Assembly (NCBI RefSeq): GCF_002770725.1
Contig: NZ_NQVN01000009.1
Span: 62,001-126,000, forward strand
DNA length: 64,000 nt
Source of the DNA: Pleomorphomonas carboxyditropha
Lineage (GTDB): Bacteria; Pseudomonadota; Alphaproteobacteria; Rhizobiales; Pleomorphomonadaceae
Reading direction: 5' to 3'
Shown here: positions 53,006 to 62,343 of the stretch, piece by piece
Position numbering within the stretch: position 1 is the stretch's first letter
Layout of the letters: each line of letters opens with the position of its first letter
Program-made: the position numbers and the translations under genes
The notes under the pieces: generated by a model
What the model saw: the letters and a program-made list of their open reading frames with translations, nothing else
The model's database searches: none
What the model was told of the DNA's origin: nothing

Positions 53006-54547
53006 TCAGCCGTAGCGGCGCTGCCCCGGCCGCTTGGCGCGCCCCTGCGTGCCTTCCTCGATGGGCGGCATCACTTCCATGACGCGCGACGGCGGGAAGG
53101 TGATGGTCACCTCGGTCCCCTCGCGCAGCTTCGACTGCAGGTCGAGGGTGCCGTCGTGCATCTGCATCAGCGCCACGCAGATCGGCAGGCCGAGGCCGGT
53201 GCCCTGTTCGGCGGTCTGGATGGCGAGCGAGCCCTGGCCGAAGGCCTGCAGCACGATGGGGATTTCGTTCTCGGGAATGCCTGGGCCGTTGTCGCGCACT
53301 GACACGTACTGGCCGCCGCCGGCCGTCCAGCCGAGGCGGATGCGGATCTCGCCGCCGGGCTGGGTGAACTTCACCGCGTTGGACAACAGGTTGAGGATGA
53401 TCTGCCGCACCGCCCGCTCGTCGGCCCAGATCTTCGGCAGATCCGGCTCGAACTGCTCGACGATCGTCAGGTTCTTGGTCTTGGCCTTGAGTTTCAGGAG
53501 GTGATGGCATTCCTCGGCCAGGAAGGAGAGGGTGACCGCTTCCTCGTTGATCTGGTAGCGGCCGGCCTCGATGCGCGACAGGTCGAGAATCTCGTTGATC
53601 AGCTTGAGGAGATGCTGGCCGGACGTGTGGATATCGACGGCATATCCCTTGTAGTGCTGGTTGCCGACCGGCCCGAACACCTCGTTCATCATGATCTCGG
53701 AGAAGCCGAGGATGGCATTGAGCGGCGTCCTGAGCTCGTGGCTCATGGTGGCCAGGAACCGCGACTTGGCGAGGTTGGCCTCCTCGGCGCGGCGGCGGCT
53801 GTCGTCGGAGATCACCTTGGCCTGTTCGAGCTCGGCGATCAGCGCATCCTTCTCGACGCGGAACTCCATCATCGTCAGCGTCGCCCCGTAAAGCCGATAG
53901 GCGAGCAGCACGAAGAAGATTTCCGCCAGCACCAGGAAGCTGGCCATCGAGTAGTCGACGAAGCCCTGGCCCATGGCGAACTTCAGCGCGCCGCCGATGG
54001 CGATCGGCAGCGTGCTCAGCACCACGGCGCGCGGCAGGTTGCTCGCCACCATCGCCAGCACGGCGATGCCGGTGAGCAGCGCGCCGAAGGCGAAGGTGCC
54101 GGTGCCGCCGAACGTGGCGCCGGGCAGGAAGAACAGGGCCGAAAAGACCAGGCCGAACAGCGCCTCGGCGATCAGGAACTGGCGCCGCCAGTATTTCAGG
54201 TTGACCGAGCCGGCCGGCGTCTGGCTGAAGCGCCGGGCGATGAGGCCGATCAGCGCATGGGCGACGAACACGGCGCCGGACCAGATCGCCACATACCGGT
54301 AGGTCATCCAGTAGGCGGCGATGCCGCCGAGCGCCACGATCAGCAGACCGACCGGCAACCAGCTCGACAGGCGGTTGCGGGCGTATTCCAGCAGGATCTC
54401 GTAGTCGAAGGCCGGCCGCGTGCCGGATTCCGAGGACAGACGCTCGCGCACGTCCCGCACCGCCCGCGTCACATCGCGGCGGCGCATGGAGCGTTGCCTG
54501 TTCTGCTCCAGGCGGGCGGTCTGTGACAGGTCCGAGCCCAGGATCAT
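53006..54547 (-). CDS. Membrane sensor histidine kinase
   Basis: Kinase of 513 aa with six predicted membrane helices (about residues 62-235), no periplasmic sensor or PAS domain, a HisKA domain with phosphorylatable His in FLATMSHELRTPLNAILGFSE, and a HATPase domain with N-box NLLSNAVKFTQPGG, G1 DNGPGIPE and G2 GTGLGLPI. The DHp sequence is close to the DivJ/PleC/PdhS group of alphaproteobacteria, which control cell cycle or development, though the membrane part differs. No response regulator is adjacent. The start is uncertain by about 20 residues. Confidence 0.9.
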   Translation of the reverse strand: MILGSDLSQTARLEQNRQRSMRRRDVTRAVRDVRERLSSESGTRPAFDYEILLEYARNRLSSWLPVGLLIVALGGIAAYWMTYRYVAIWSGAVFVAHALIGLIARRFSQTPAGSVNLKYWRRQFLIAEALFGLVFSALFFLPGATFGGTGTFAFGALLTGIAVLAMVASNLPRAVVLSTLPIAIGGALKFAMGQGFVDYSMASFLVLAEIFFVLLAYRLYGATLTMMEFRVEKDALIAELEQAKVISDDSRRRAEEANLAKSRFLATMSHELRTPLNAILGFSEIMMNEVFGPVGNQHYKGYAVDIHTSGQHLLKLINEILDLSRIEAGRYQINEEAVTLSFLAEECHHLLKLKAKTKNLTIVEQFEPDLPKIWADERAVRQIILNLLSNAVKFTQPGGEIRIRLGWTAGGGQYVSVRDNGPGIPENEIPIVLQAFGQGSLAIQTAEQGTGLGLPICVALMQMHDGTLDLQSKLREGTEVTITFPPSRVMEVMPPIEEGTQGRAKRPGQRRYG

Positions 54548-54636
54548 GCTTTATGTCAACTTCCAGCCAATGGTCCGGCCACACTAAAGCCCGATTTTCC
54601 CTAACGGCCGGTTCGTTCGCATGGTTAATCTTCGGT

Positions 54637-54663
54637 ATATGCCTGCCCACCAAACAGGCATAT
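54637..54663. promoter_or_regulatory. Perfect 9-bp inverted repeat in the kinase/Lrp divergent region
   Basis: ATATGCCTG at 54637-54645 and CAGGCATAT at 54655-54663, nine bases apart, about 100 bases upstream of the Lrp-type gene and 90 upstream of the kinase. Lrp-type proteins often bind such symmetric sites near their own gene. Confidence 0.4.
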
Positions 54664-54764
54664 GCCGATCGGCACTTGACAAAATGGAGAAAAAATTTCT
54701 TATTCAGCGTCACATAGGCCCTAAAAATAGAAACTCATTTCACGACATTGACGGATGCACGATC

Positions 54765-55250
54765 ATGCTGGACCGGCTGGATAGGAAAATTCTCTCGATC
54801 CTCCAAGAGGATGCCACCATTCCCGTAGCCGAAGTGGCCAAGCGCGTGGGTCTGTCGACGACGCCCTGCTGGCGGCGCATCCAGAAGCTGGAGGAGGACG
54901 GCGTCATCCTGCGGCGCGTGGCGCTGCTCGACCCCCGGTCGGTCAACACCAAGGTGACGGTGTTCGTCTCGATCGTCACCAACCAGCATTCCGAGGAATG
55001 GCTGCGCCGGTTCGCCGAGCTGATCCGCGAATTTCCCGAAGTGGTCGAGTTCTACCGGATGAGCGGCCAGGTCGATTATCTGCTGCGCGTCGTCGTTCCC
55101 GACATCGAGGCCTATGACGCCTTCTACAAGCGGCTGATCGCCAAGATCGAGATTTCCGACGTCTCCTCGGCCTTCGCCATGGAGCAGATCAAGTACACCA
55201 CGGCCCTGCCGCTGTCCTACATCCAGCTCGACAAGGACAAGCCGGTCTAA
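54765..55250 (+). CDS. Lrp/AsnC family regulator
   Basis: Regulator of 161 aa with N-terminal winged helix (LDRLDRKILSILQEDATI; recognition helix VGLSTTPCWRRIQKLEEDGVI) and a C-terminal RAM domain (VEFYRMSGQVDYLLRVVVPDIEAYDAF, region). Lrp-type proteins sense amino acids and act as octamers. ATG 54765 places the helix at the usual position; upstream in-frame ATGs add unrelated residues. Target genes are unknown. Confidence 0.92.
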   Translation: MLDRLDRKILSILQEDATIPVAEVAKRVGLSTTPCWRRIQKLEEDGVILRRVALLDPRSVNTKVTVFVSIVTNQHSEEWLRRFAELIREFPEVVEFYRMSGQVDYLLRVVVPDIEAYDAFYKRLIAKIEISDVSSAFAMEQIKYTTALPLSYIQLDKDKPV

Positions 55251-55385
55251 CGCTGACGGTTTTGGGCCGCGTCACCGCTGGCGAGCGGGCGGGAAGGGGT
55301 GCGGCCGGGCCGGGGGAACCCGACCGCGCGCGGCGGCCGACGGGAGGAACGGCCGCCCGCAGTGTCGCGGATTGAGGCGCCGCGG

Positions 55386-56279
55386 CTACGTCCCGGCCGA
55401 CCCGACCTCGAAGCCGGCCATGATTTCCAGCGCCCTGACCATGGCCGAATGGTCCCAGCCCGCGCCGTCGTGGGCGGCGCAGCTATTGAAGAGTTCCTGG
55501 CAGGTCGCCGTATTGGGCAGCGAGACGCCGATCTGCCGCGCCGCGGTGAGCGCCAGGTTGAGATCCTTCTGGTGCAGGGCAATGCGGAAACCGGGATCGA
55601 AGCTGCGCTTGATCATCCGCTCGCCGTGGATTTCCAGCACCTTGGACGAAGCGAAGCCGCCCATGAGCGCCTGACGGACGCGCGCGGGATCGGCGCCGGC
55701 CTTGGCGGCGAACAGCAGCGCCTCGGCGACGGCCTCGATCGTCATGGCGACGATCATCTGATTGGCGACCTTGGCCGTCTGCCCGGCTCCGTTGTCGCCG
55801 ACCAGCGTGATGTTCTTGCCCATCAGCTCGAGAAGCGGCCGCACCTCGGCGAACACCGCCTCGCTGCCGCCCGCCATGATCGACAGCGTGGCGTTGCGCG
55901 CGCCGACTTCGCCGCCGGACACCGGCGCATCCAGGTAGCGGCAGCCGAGGGCTTCGACCCTGGCGGCATATTGCTTGGTCTCGATGGGCGAGATCGAGCT
56001 CATGTCGACCACGATGGAGCCCGGCTTCAGGCCCTGGGCGGCGCCGTCGTCTCCGAACAGAACCTCGCCGACGTGGGGCGTGTCGGGCACCATGATGAAC
56101 AGGATGTCGGCGGCGGCGGCGACGTCGCGGCTCGACGGCTTTACCTGCGCGCCCTGGGCGACGAGATCGGCCGATACGGCGTTGCGGTCGTGGACGGCGA
56201 GCTGGTGGCCGGCGGCCAGAAGGTGCCCGGCCATGGGCTTGCCCATGATGCCGAGACCGATGAATCCGAGCTTTTGCAT
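55386..56279 (-). CDS. garR: 2-hydroxy-3-oxopropionate (tartronate semialdehyde) reductase
   Basis: NAD(P)H-dependent reductase of 297 aa converting tartronate semialdehyde to D-glycerate. The Rossmann motif is GFIGLGIMGKPMAGHL, the substrate motif is DAPVSGGEVGARNATL and the catalytic lysine is in GAGQTAKVANQM; the FDPGFRIALHQKDLNLAL segment is typical of GarR/GlxR. It follows the aldolase gene on the same strand, 46 bases apart, so the pair performs consecutive steps of glucarate/galactarate breakdown: aldol cleavage then reduction. Confidence 0.9.
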   Translation of the reverse strand: MQKLGFIGLGIMGKPMAGHLLAAGHQLAVHDRNAVSADLVAQGAQVKPSSRDVAAAADILFIMVPDTPHVGEVLFGDDGAAQGLKPGSIVVDMSSISPIETKQYAARVEALGCRYLDAPVSGGEVGARNATLSIMAGGSEAVFAEVRPLLELMGKNITLVGDNGAGQTAKVANQMIVAMTIEAVAEALLFAAKAGADPARVRQALMGGFASSKVLEIHGERMIKRSFDPGFRIALHQKDLNLALTAARQIGVSLPNTATCQELFNSCAAHDGAGWDHSAMVRALEIMAGFEVGSAGT

Positions 56280-56325
56280 GACATCCTCCGACGGTCGCCC
56301 TGCCGGCGGCCGAATTCGAGTGGCT

Positions 56326-57105
56326 TCAGAAATACTTGTCGCGCAGCGCCTGCGTCGCGGCGCGAAAGGCCCCGAGGTCGGACCCGACGGCGACGAGCGT
56401 GGCGCCCATGTCGAGATAGCGGCGGGCGTCCTCCTCGATCGGGGCGAGGATGCCCGACGCCTTGCCGGCGGCGGCGGCGGCGGCGAACACCGTGCCGATC
56501 GCTTCCTGAACCTCCGGATGGCGCGGATTGCCGAGATGCCCGAGCGTGGCGGCGAGGTCCGACGGGCCGACGAACAGGGCGTCCACGCCGTCCACCGCGG
56601 CGATCCGGGCGGACAGGTCGACGCCCTGCCGGTTCTCGATCTGGAGGATGACCGCGATGTTGTCGTTGACGGTGGTGAAGTAGTCCTCGACCGTCGCGTA
56701 ATGGTTGGAGCGTTGCGACACCGATACGCCGCGCACGCCGGCGGGCGGATAGCGCGTTGCGGCGACGGCGGCGCGGGCCTCGTCGACCGACACGACGAAG
56801 GGAACCAGGAAATTGTAGCAGCCGGCGTCGAGCAGCCGTTTCATGGCCACCGGATCGTTCCAGGGAGGGCGGACCACCGGGGCCGAGGCGCTGTCCTTGA
56901 CCGCCATCAGCTGGGGAATGAGCGATAATAGATCGTTGGGCGCGTGCTCGAGATCGAACAGCAGCCAGTCGAAGCCGGCGTGGCCGAGAACTTCGGCGGT
57001 GATCGGGCTGCCGAGCGCGCTCCAGCAGCCGATCTGCCGCCGGCGGGCCAGCAGGTTCTGCCGGAAGTGGTTGGGAAAGGCCGTGTAGGGGGAACGGGGC
57101 GTCAT
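56326..57105 (-). CDS. garL: HpcH/HpaI aldolase, 2-dehydro-3-deoxyglucarate aldolase type
   Basis: Class II metal-dependent aldolase of 259 aa cleaving 2-keto-3-deoxyglucarate to pyruvate and tartronate semialdehyde. The fold-typical motifs are [34 protein letters not shown], metal-binding Glu in [11 protein letters not shown] and Asp in [15 protein letters not shown]. Other HpcH/HpaI members use related keto acids, but pairing with the adjacent tartronate semialdehyde reductase favours the GarL role. It is divergent from the GntR gene across a gap containing operator-like sites. Confidence 0.88.
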   Translation of the reverse strand: MTPRSPYTAFPNHFRQNLLARRRQIGCWSALGSPITAEVLGHAGFDWLLFDLEHAPNDLLSLIPQLMAVKDSASAPVVRPPWNDPVAMKRLLDAGCYNFLVPFVVSVDEARAAVAATRYPPAGVRGVSVSQRSNHYATVEDYFTTVNDNIAVILQIENRQGVDLSARIAAVDGVDALFVGPSDLAATLGHLGNPRHPEVQEAIGTVFAAAAAAGKASGILAPIEEDARRYLDMGATLVAVGSDLGAFRAATQALRDKYF

Positions 57106-57196
57106 GTTATGTCTCTGACCTGGGTATCTGGCCTGCCGGGCCGCCGCCGAAGCCGCGGGTTGGCCGGGTTGTCTTGATTACGCCAAGACATCTGTC

Positions 57197-57208
57197 GTCG
57201 TATGACAT
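57197..57208 (+). promoter_or_regulatory. Operator-like motif GTCGTATGACAT
   Basis: Matches the consensus (A/G)TCGTATGAC(A/T)T shared with sites at 59231 and 59435. Lies 92 bases upstream of the aldolase start. Confidence 0.55.
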
Positions 57209-57321
57209 GCTTGTAGCCGCTTCGCCGCCTGGGCGCAAGTCGCTCGGAGCCGCCGCGCATGGCAAGGATAACCACCCGTTTCCGGCTGGCCGGCGGCTTG
57301 CGGATCGCAGGAAGTCATGCG

Positions 57322-57333
57322 ATCATACGACTT
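57322..57333 (-). promoter_or_regulatory. Operator-like motif, reverse orientation (AAGTCGTATGAT)
   Basis: Contains GTCGTATGAT on the minus strand, one base from the core of the other sites; embedded in a longer imperfect palindrome (57312-57333). Confidence 0.45.
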
Positions 57334-57467
57334 GTGTTTCAACCGGCAGGGCATCCGGAAGATGCGATGCCGGCCGGCGGTCGCTCCCCGATGAAACGAT
57401 CCGGCGGCGCCCTCGTATGGCGCTGGTTCCGGTTGTCTGTCGCCAAGCCTGGGAAAATGACGTGCCT

Positions 57468-58178
57468 GTGGGAAAATCCGACCTCACGATGCGGCGCCGC
57501 AGCCTGGCGGAAATGGTCGTCGGCGATCTGACCGACAAGATCAAGGCCGGCGCCTTTCATGCCGGCGACAAGCTGCCGACGGAGCCGGAGGTGATGAGCG
57601 AATTCGGCGTCAGCCGCACGGTGGTCCGCGAGGCGATCTCGCGCATGCAGGCGGCCGGGCTGGTGGAGACGCGCCATGGCATCGGCACCTTCGTGTTGCC
57701 GCCATCCAGCTCGGCGACCGTCGATATCGGCACCGTGGTGACGGTGCGCGACGTCATGGCGATGCTGGAATTGCGCATCAGCCTGGAAACCGAGGCGGCG
57801 GCGCTTGCCGCCATCCGGCGCTCCGACGAGCATCTCGAAAGGATGGGGCAGGCGGTCGCGGCTTTCGAGCGGGAGATCGCGGCCGGCAAGCTCGCCGTCG
57901 AGGCGGATTTCGATTTTCACCTGCAGATCGCCCGCGCCACCGGCAATCGCTATTTCGAGAGCGTCTTCAGGGGGCTGGGGCATACCACCATCCCCCGGAC
58001 GCGGCTCGATACCGCCAGGATCGCCGCCATCGCCGAGCCGGATTATCTGACGCAGACGGGGCGCGAGCATCAGGCCATCATGGAAGGCATCGCCCGGCAC
58101 GACGCCGAATCGGCGCGGGCCGCCATGCGCATGCACCTCTCCAACAGCCGCGAGCGGTTGCGCAAGATCGGCGACTGA
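57468..58178 (+). CDS. GntR family regulator, FadR subfamily
   Basis: Regulator of about 236 aa. The winged helix (about residues 12-75) includes GDKLPTEPEVMSEFGVSRTVVREAISRMQAAGLVETRHGIGTFV (region), and the C-terminal FCD domain has the metal-binding pattern FHLQIARATGN, then REHQAIMEGIARHDAESARAAMRMHL. GTG 57468 or ATG 57489 are both possible; ribosome sites are weak. It sits between divergent aldolase and convergent mannonate dehydratase genes, so it most likely represses the sugar-acid genes and responds to a uronate-derived acid. Confidence 0.88.
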   Translation: MGKSDLTMRRRSLAEMVVGDLTDKIKAGAFHAGDKLPTEPEVMSEFGVSRTVVREAISRMQAAGLVETRHGIGTFVLPPSSSATVDIGTVVTVRDVMAMLELRISLETEAAALAAIRRSDEHLERMGQAVAAFEREIAAGKLAVEADFDFHLQIARATGNRYFESVFRGLGHTTIPRTRLDTARIAAIAEPDYLTQTGREHQAIMEGIARHDAESARAAMRMHLSNSRERLRKIGD

Positions 58179-58205
58179 CGCCGCCGATCCGGACTTGTCG
58201 CGGGT

Positions 58206-59201
58206 TTAGCGCTGGATCGCCCCCGGATACATCTTGTCGAGGATCTCCAACTGGGCGGCCATGTAGCCGTAGCAGAAGGCAAAGGCGGTGTTTTCCGGGT
58301 CGCGGGCGTCGATGGTCGGAACGTGGTCCGGCATCACCATGTAGGGATAGCCGAGTTCGGCATAGAGCTTCATCGACCGCCACATGTCCATGTCGCCTTC
58401 GTCGGGGAAGGTCTCGCTAAAGCCCAGCCGGCCGCCGCGGATATTGCGGAAATGCACGTTGAAGATCTTGCCGCGCTCGCCGAACCAGCGGATGACGTCG
58501 TCGATCTCGTTGGCGGGGTCCTCCAGCATTTCCCCCACCGACCCCTGGCAGAAATTGAGCCCGTGATAGGGGCTCTCGCGCAGGGACACGAATTTCTTGA
58601 GGCCGTCCACCGTGCCGAGAACCCGGGTGACGCCGCGGTAGCCGGGCGGCGTGTAGGGGTCGTGCGGATGGCAGGCCAGGCGGACGCGGCAGGACTCGGC
58701 CACCGGCACGACCCGCTCGAGAAAATAGTCGATGCGCTCCCAGTTCTCCTCCTCGGAGAGGGCGCCGATCATGGTCGGCGGCGCCGCCGGGTCGGCCTTG
58801 TCCCAGAAGAAGGAGGCATTGCGCGAGCCGCCGCGGCCCGGCTCGAACGGCGTGCGCGGGATGCCGATGATGTTCAGATTGTATTTGGCCGCCGGAATGC
58901 CGGCCTCGGCGATCGCCTCGATCAGGCGGCAGATCGAGTCGATCTGGCGGTCCCGATCCGGCCCGGCGCTCAGGATGTCCGGGCTTTGCGACTGTTCGAT
59001 CGGCACCGAGGCGAGCGGCAGTTGGACCATGTCGAGAACGAGCCCGAAACGGTCGAGCTTGTCGCGATAGCGCCGCAGCGTGTCGACCGTCCAGTCATGC
59101 GGATTGCCCGGCGGATCGGAGCTCAGGTGACGCACGCCGAGCTGGGCAAGCATGCGAAAATCGTCGTCGTCGCGGATGCCGTTTTGGGTTCCAAGATACA
59201 T
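58206..59201 (-). CDS. uxuA: D-mannonate dehydratase
   Basis: Dehydratase of 331 aa converting D-mannonate to 2-keto-3-deoxygluconate in hexuronate catabolism. Metal and substrate motifs are visible: CHPHDPYTPPGYRGVTRVL (region), NFCQGSVGEM, HFRNIRGG and MPDHVPTIDA. ATG 59201 has a perfect AAGGAGG site. It is shorter than E. coli UxuA (394 aa) but similar in length to many alphaproteobacterial members. It is convergent with the GntR gene and divergent from an ABC importer whose genes share the operator motif. Confidence 0.92.
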   Translation of the reverse strand: MYLGTQNGIRDDDDFRMLAQLGVRHLSSDPPGNPHDWTVDTLRRYRDKLDRFGLVLDMVQLPLASVPIEQSQSPDILSAGPDRDRQIDSICRLIEAIAEAGIPAAKYNLNIIGIPRTPFEPGRGGSRNASFFWDKADPAAPPTMIGALSEEENWERIDYFLERVVPVAESCRVRLACHPHDPYTPPGYRGVTRVLGTVDGLKKFVSLRESPYHGLNFCQGSVGEMLEDPANEIDDVIRWFGERGKIFNVHFRNIRGGRLGFSETFPDEGDMDMWRSMKLYAELGYPYMVMPDHVPTIDARDPENTAFAFCYGYMAAQLEILDKMYPGAIQR

Positions 59202-59230
59202 GGCTGCCTCCTTATGCCTCCAGATAAGAC

Positions 59231-59242
59231 ATCGTATGACTT
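59231..59242 (+). promoter_or_regulatory. Operator-like motif ATCGTATGACTT
   Basis: Lies 30 bases upstream of the mannonate dehydratase start. Shares TCGTATGAC with the sites at 57197 and 59435. Confidence 0.55.
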
Positions 59243-59426
59243 GCGGCAAGCCGAAATTTGCCATCCTCCGCCGGCTTCCGAGTCCGTCGGCCACGACGTG
59301 CGAACAGCGCATCCGTTGCCAAAATCGTCCGTCTTCCCGGGCTTTTGTCTCCACGGATACAGTTAGCCGGCCCAGCCGCCGGCCCTGAAAATGCCCTCGG
59401 CATGATATTGCAAGACGAAGTTGATC

Positions 59427-59446
59427 GTCGTATCATCGTATGACAT
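59427..59446 (+). promoter_or_regulatory. Double operator-like motif upstream of the family-5 binding protein
   Basis: GTCGTATCAT at 59427-59436 overlaps ATCGTATGACAT at 59435-59446, ending 38 bases before the TTG start at 59484. Confidence 0.55.
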
Positions 59447-59483
59447 TGACCGAACCCATCCGGTCAAAACGGGAGGCAACAAA

Positions 59484-61085
59484 TTGAAAATAAATCGGCT
59501 TTTGGGCGCGACCGCGCTGCTCTCTCTCGGCGTGTTCTGTTACGGCGCGAACGTGCCGGCCAGCCTGGCCGCCACGCCGGTCGACCAGCTCGTCCTCGGC
59601 ACGTCGCTGGCGCAGGTGCTGTCGCTCGACCCCGGTCAGGCGACCGAGCCCGGCGCGGCGACCATCCTCGCCAATGCCTATGACCGCCTGGTCACCACCG
59701 ACAACACCGATGCGACCAAAGTGCTGCCGCAGCTCGCGGCAAGCTGGGATATCGAGCCGGACGCCGTCGTCTTCCATCTGCGCGACGCCAAATTCCAGTC
59801 CGGCAATCCGGTGACCGCCGACGACGTGGTCTGGTCGTTTTCGCGCGTGCTGCAGATGAACCAGGCCTCGGCGTCCGTGCTCAAGCAGTTTGGCTTCAGC
59901 ACGGAAAACGCCGCCTCGCTGATCAGCGCCGTCGACCCCCGGACGGTGCGGATCGGCCTGCCGCCGCAGGCGACGGCGACGTCCCTGCTCTATACCCTGA
60001 CCGGCACCACCGGCTCGATCGTCGACAAGAAGACGGCCCTCGCCCACGAGACCGACGGCGATCACGCCAACGGTTGGCTGCGTGTCAATTCGGCCGGCTC
60101 CGGCCCGTTCAAGCTGACCCGCTGGTCGCCGAATGAAATGATCATGCTGGAGCGCAACGACGACTACTGGGGCCAGAAGCCGGCGATGCGGCGCGTCGTC
60201 ATGCGGCACCTGCCGGAAAGTCAGGTCCAGCGCCTGCAACTGACGAAGGGCGACCTCGACGTCGGCCTGGCGCTCAGCGCCAAGGACATCATGTCGTTCG
60301 AGGGCAACAAGGAGTTCCAGATCCAGCAACTGCCGGCCGGCGGCTTCTATGCCCTCGCCATGAACTGCCAGAATCCCTACCTGTCCAATCCGGACGTGCG
60401 GCGGGCGATCGCCTGGGCCATTGACTATGACGGCATCGCCAAGTCGATCATGGGGCCTTATGGCCGGGTGCGGCAGATGCCGGTGCCGATCAATTTCGCC
60501 GGGGCGCTTCCCGATCCCGGCTACAAGCTCGACGTCGCCAAGGCCAAGGAATATCTGGCCAAGGCCGGCTATCCCGACGGCTTCCCGCTGGTTCTCAAGA
60601 CCATCGCCGAAACGCCGCGCGTCGACCTCGCCACAGCGCTCCAGGCCTCGCTCGGCCAGGTCGGCATCAAGGTGTCGATCGAGCAGGGCAACGGCAGCCA
60701 GATCATCGCCGCCCATCGCGGACGCCAGTTCGACCTGCTGCTGCCGCAGACCGGCAACGGCCTGCCGACCGGCATCGGCGCCCTCAGCGACTTCGCGCAC
60801 AATCCGGACAACAGCGACAAGGGCAATCCCGGCTATTTCGCCTGGAGATCGGCCTGCGACATTCCCGACATCAACAAGCTCTACGAGCAGGCGATGGGCG
60901 AGCGGGACGACGCCAGGCAGGTCGAGATGATCAAGCAACTGCAGCAGATGATCGTCGACGCCGCGCCGGCGGTGCTGCCGATGTTCGAGCGCTTCACGCC
61001 GATCGTGGTGTCGGCGCGGTTGCAGGGCTTCTACGGCCAGGGCTTCCGCGGCACGCGCTTCGAGACCGTGACCAAGGCGGAGTAA
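59484..61085 (+). CDS. ABC transporter substrate-binding protein, peptide-type (family 5)
   Basis: Periplasmic SBP of 533 aa in the DppA/OppA class. The TTG at 59484 is chosen because it has GGGAGG seven bases upstream and opens directly into a signal peptide (MKINRLLGATALLSLGVFCYG, then VPASLA). The mature protein shows LVLGTSLAQVLSLDPGQATE, LAASWDIEPDAVVFHLRDAKFQSGNPVTADDVVWSF (region) and YWGQKPAMRRVVMRHLPESQ, all SBP_bac_5 marks. Context with mannonate dehydratase and shared operators suggests that it imports a uronate-containing oligosaccharide or sugar acid rather than peptides; this is inference. Confidence 0.92.
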   Translation: MKINRLLGATALLSLGVFCYGANVPASLAATPVDQLVLGTSLAQVLSLDPGQATEPGAATILANAYDRLVTTDNTDATKVLPQLAASWDIEPDAVVFHLRDAKFQSGNPVTADDVVWSFSRVLQMNQASASVLKQFGFSTENAASLISAVDPRTVRIGLPPQATATSLLYTLTGTTGSIVDKKTALAHETDGDHANGWLRVNSAGSGPFKLTRWSPNEMIMLERNDDYWGQKPAMRRVVMRHLPESQVQRLQLTKGDLDVGLALSAKDIMSFEGNKEFQIQQLPAGGFYALAMNCQNPYLSNPDVRRAIAWAIDYDGIAKSIMGPYGRVRQMPVPINFAGALPDPGYKLDVAKAKEYLAKAGYPDGFPLVLKTIAETPRVDLATALQASLGQVGIKVSIEQGNGSQIIAAHRGRQFDLLLPQTGNGLPTGIGALSDFAHNPDNSDKGNPGYFAWRSACDIPDINKLYEQAMGERDDARQVEMIKQLQQMIVDAAPAVLPMFERFTPIVVSARLQGFYGQGFRGTRFETVTKAE

Positions 61086-61317
61086 AGCGCGCCGGCAACG
61101 GACGAGAGCGACATTTGCCTCCGCCGGAGTCGCTCCATAACCAAAAGCTTGCGGTGGTTCATCAGGGTCCTGGCATCTGTCCCGTCGGGTCGTACCGCGC
61201 GGGATGCCGATGCCAGGGCCGAGCCGCTCGTCCGATCCGGGCCGAGCGTTTTTCATTGCGCTCCCGTTGCCCGTCGAAGCGGCGGCGCCGGCGGTGCGGC
61301 GCCCCGGGTACCTTGCG

Positions 61318-62343
61318 ATGCCGAGCACCTTTGCATTTCGTATTCTGCGTACGCTGGGGATGTTCGTCCTCAGCCTGTTCGTGCTGCTGGCGCTGACCTT
61401 CGTCATCGGGCGCATCATGCCGCACGATCCGGTCGGCCTCATCGTCGGCGAGCTGGCCGACGCTCAGGCTTTCGCGGCGATGCGGGCCAAGCTGGGACTG
61501 GACCTGCCCATTCCGCAGCAGTTCTGGATCTATCTCCAGGGCATCCTGCACGGCGATTTCGGCAACGCGGTGCTCACCGGCACGCCGGTGCTGCAGGACC
61601 TGGCGCAGGCCTTTCCGGCGACGCTGGAGCTGGCGACGCTGGCCATCCTGCTCAGCGCCGGCATCGGCGTGCCCGTCGGCCTGCTGGCGGCGCTCTATCG
61701 CGACTCGATCGTCGACCAGGTGGTGCGCGTCCTGTCGCTGCTCGGACACTCGCTGCCGGTGTTCTGGTTCGCCATCCTCGGGCTCATCGTCTTCTATGGC
61801 CAGTTGCAATGGAGCCCCGGACCCGGGCGGATCGACGCCTTCTACGAGGGCATCGTGCCCACCCGTACCGGTCTGCTGCTGGTCGACAGCCTGCTCGCCG
61901 GCGACAGCGAGGTGTTCTGGAACGCCTTCGGCCACCTCATCATGCCGGCCATCATCCTGGCTTATACCTCGATGGCCTACATCGTCCGCATGACGCGCAG
62001 CTTCGCCCTCGAGCAGCTCGGGCAGGACTATATCCTGACCGCCCGGGCGAAGGGGCTGCGGCTCCGGCGGGTGGTCGTCCGGCACATCCTGCCGAACATC
62101 GCCGTGCAGCTCATCACCATCCTCGCCATCTCCTACGGCGGCCTGCTCGAAGGCGCCGTGCTGATCGAGATCGTGTTCTCCTGGCCCGGCATCGGCCAGT
62201 ACATGACCAACGCCCTTCTGATCGGCGACATGAACGCCGTCGTCGCCTGCACCCTCTTGATCGGGATCGTCTTCATGGCTTTGAATTTTCTCGCCGACCT
62301 CGCCTATGTCGCCCTCGATCCGCGCACGCGGTCCGGCGAATGA
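61318..62343 (+). CDS. ABC transporter permease, DppB-like
   Basis: Permease of 341 aa with six helices. The N-terminus RTLGMFVLSLFVLLALTFVIGRIMPHDP (region) with LGLDLPIPQQFWIYL is the DppB mark, and the EAA loop is DYILTARAKGLRLRRVVVRHILPN (region, about residues 238-261). The ATG 61318 follows domain similarity; its ribosome site is weak. Stop overlaps the next start by ATGA. Confidence 0.92.
   Translation: MPSTFAFRILRTLGMFVLSLFVLLALTFVIGRIMPHDPVGLIVGELADAQAFAAMRAKLGLDLPIPQQFWIYLQGILHGDFGNAVLTGTPVLQDLAQAFPATLELATLAILLSAGIGVPVGLLAALYRDSIVDQVVRVLSLLGHSLPVFWFAILGLIVFYGQLQWSPGPGRIDAFYEGIVPTRTGLLLVDSLLAGDSEVFWNAFGHLIMPAIILAYTSMAYIVRMTRSFALEQLGQDYILTARAKGLRLRRVVVRHILPNIAVQLITILAISYGGLLEGAVLIEIVFSWPGIGQYMTNALLIGDMNAVVACTLLIGIVFMALNFLADLAYVALDPRTRSGE

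Larger units (their letters stand above)
57106..57467. other. Divergent regulatory region between aldolase and GntR genes
   Basis: About 360 bases with two operator-like motifs, listed separately. No gene is credible here; in-frame upstream extension of the GntR gene lacks similarity to its family. Confidence 0.5.

Noticed and set aside
61149-62339. Long N-terminal extension in frame with the DppC-like permease
   Set aside because: It overlaps the DppB-like gene in a different frame; the ATG at 62340, overlapping the DppB stop, is the natural start.
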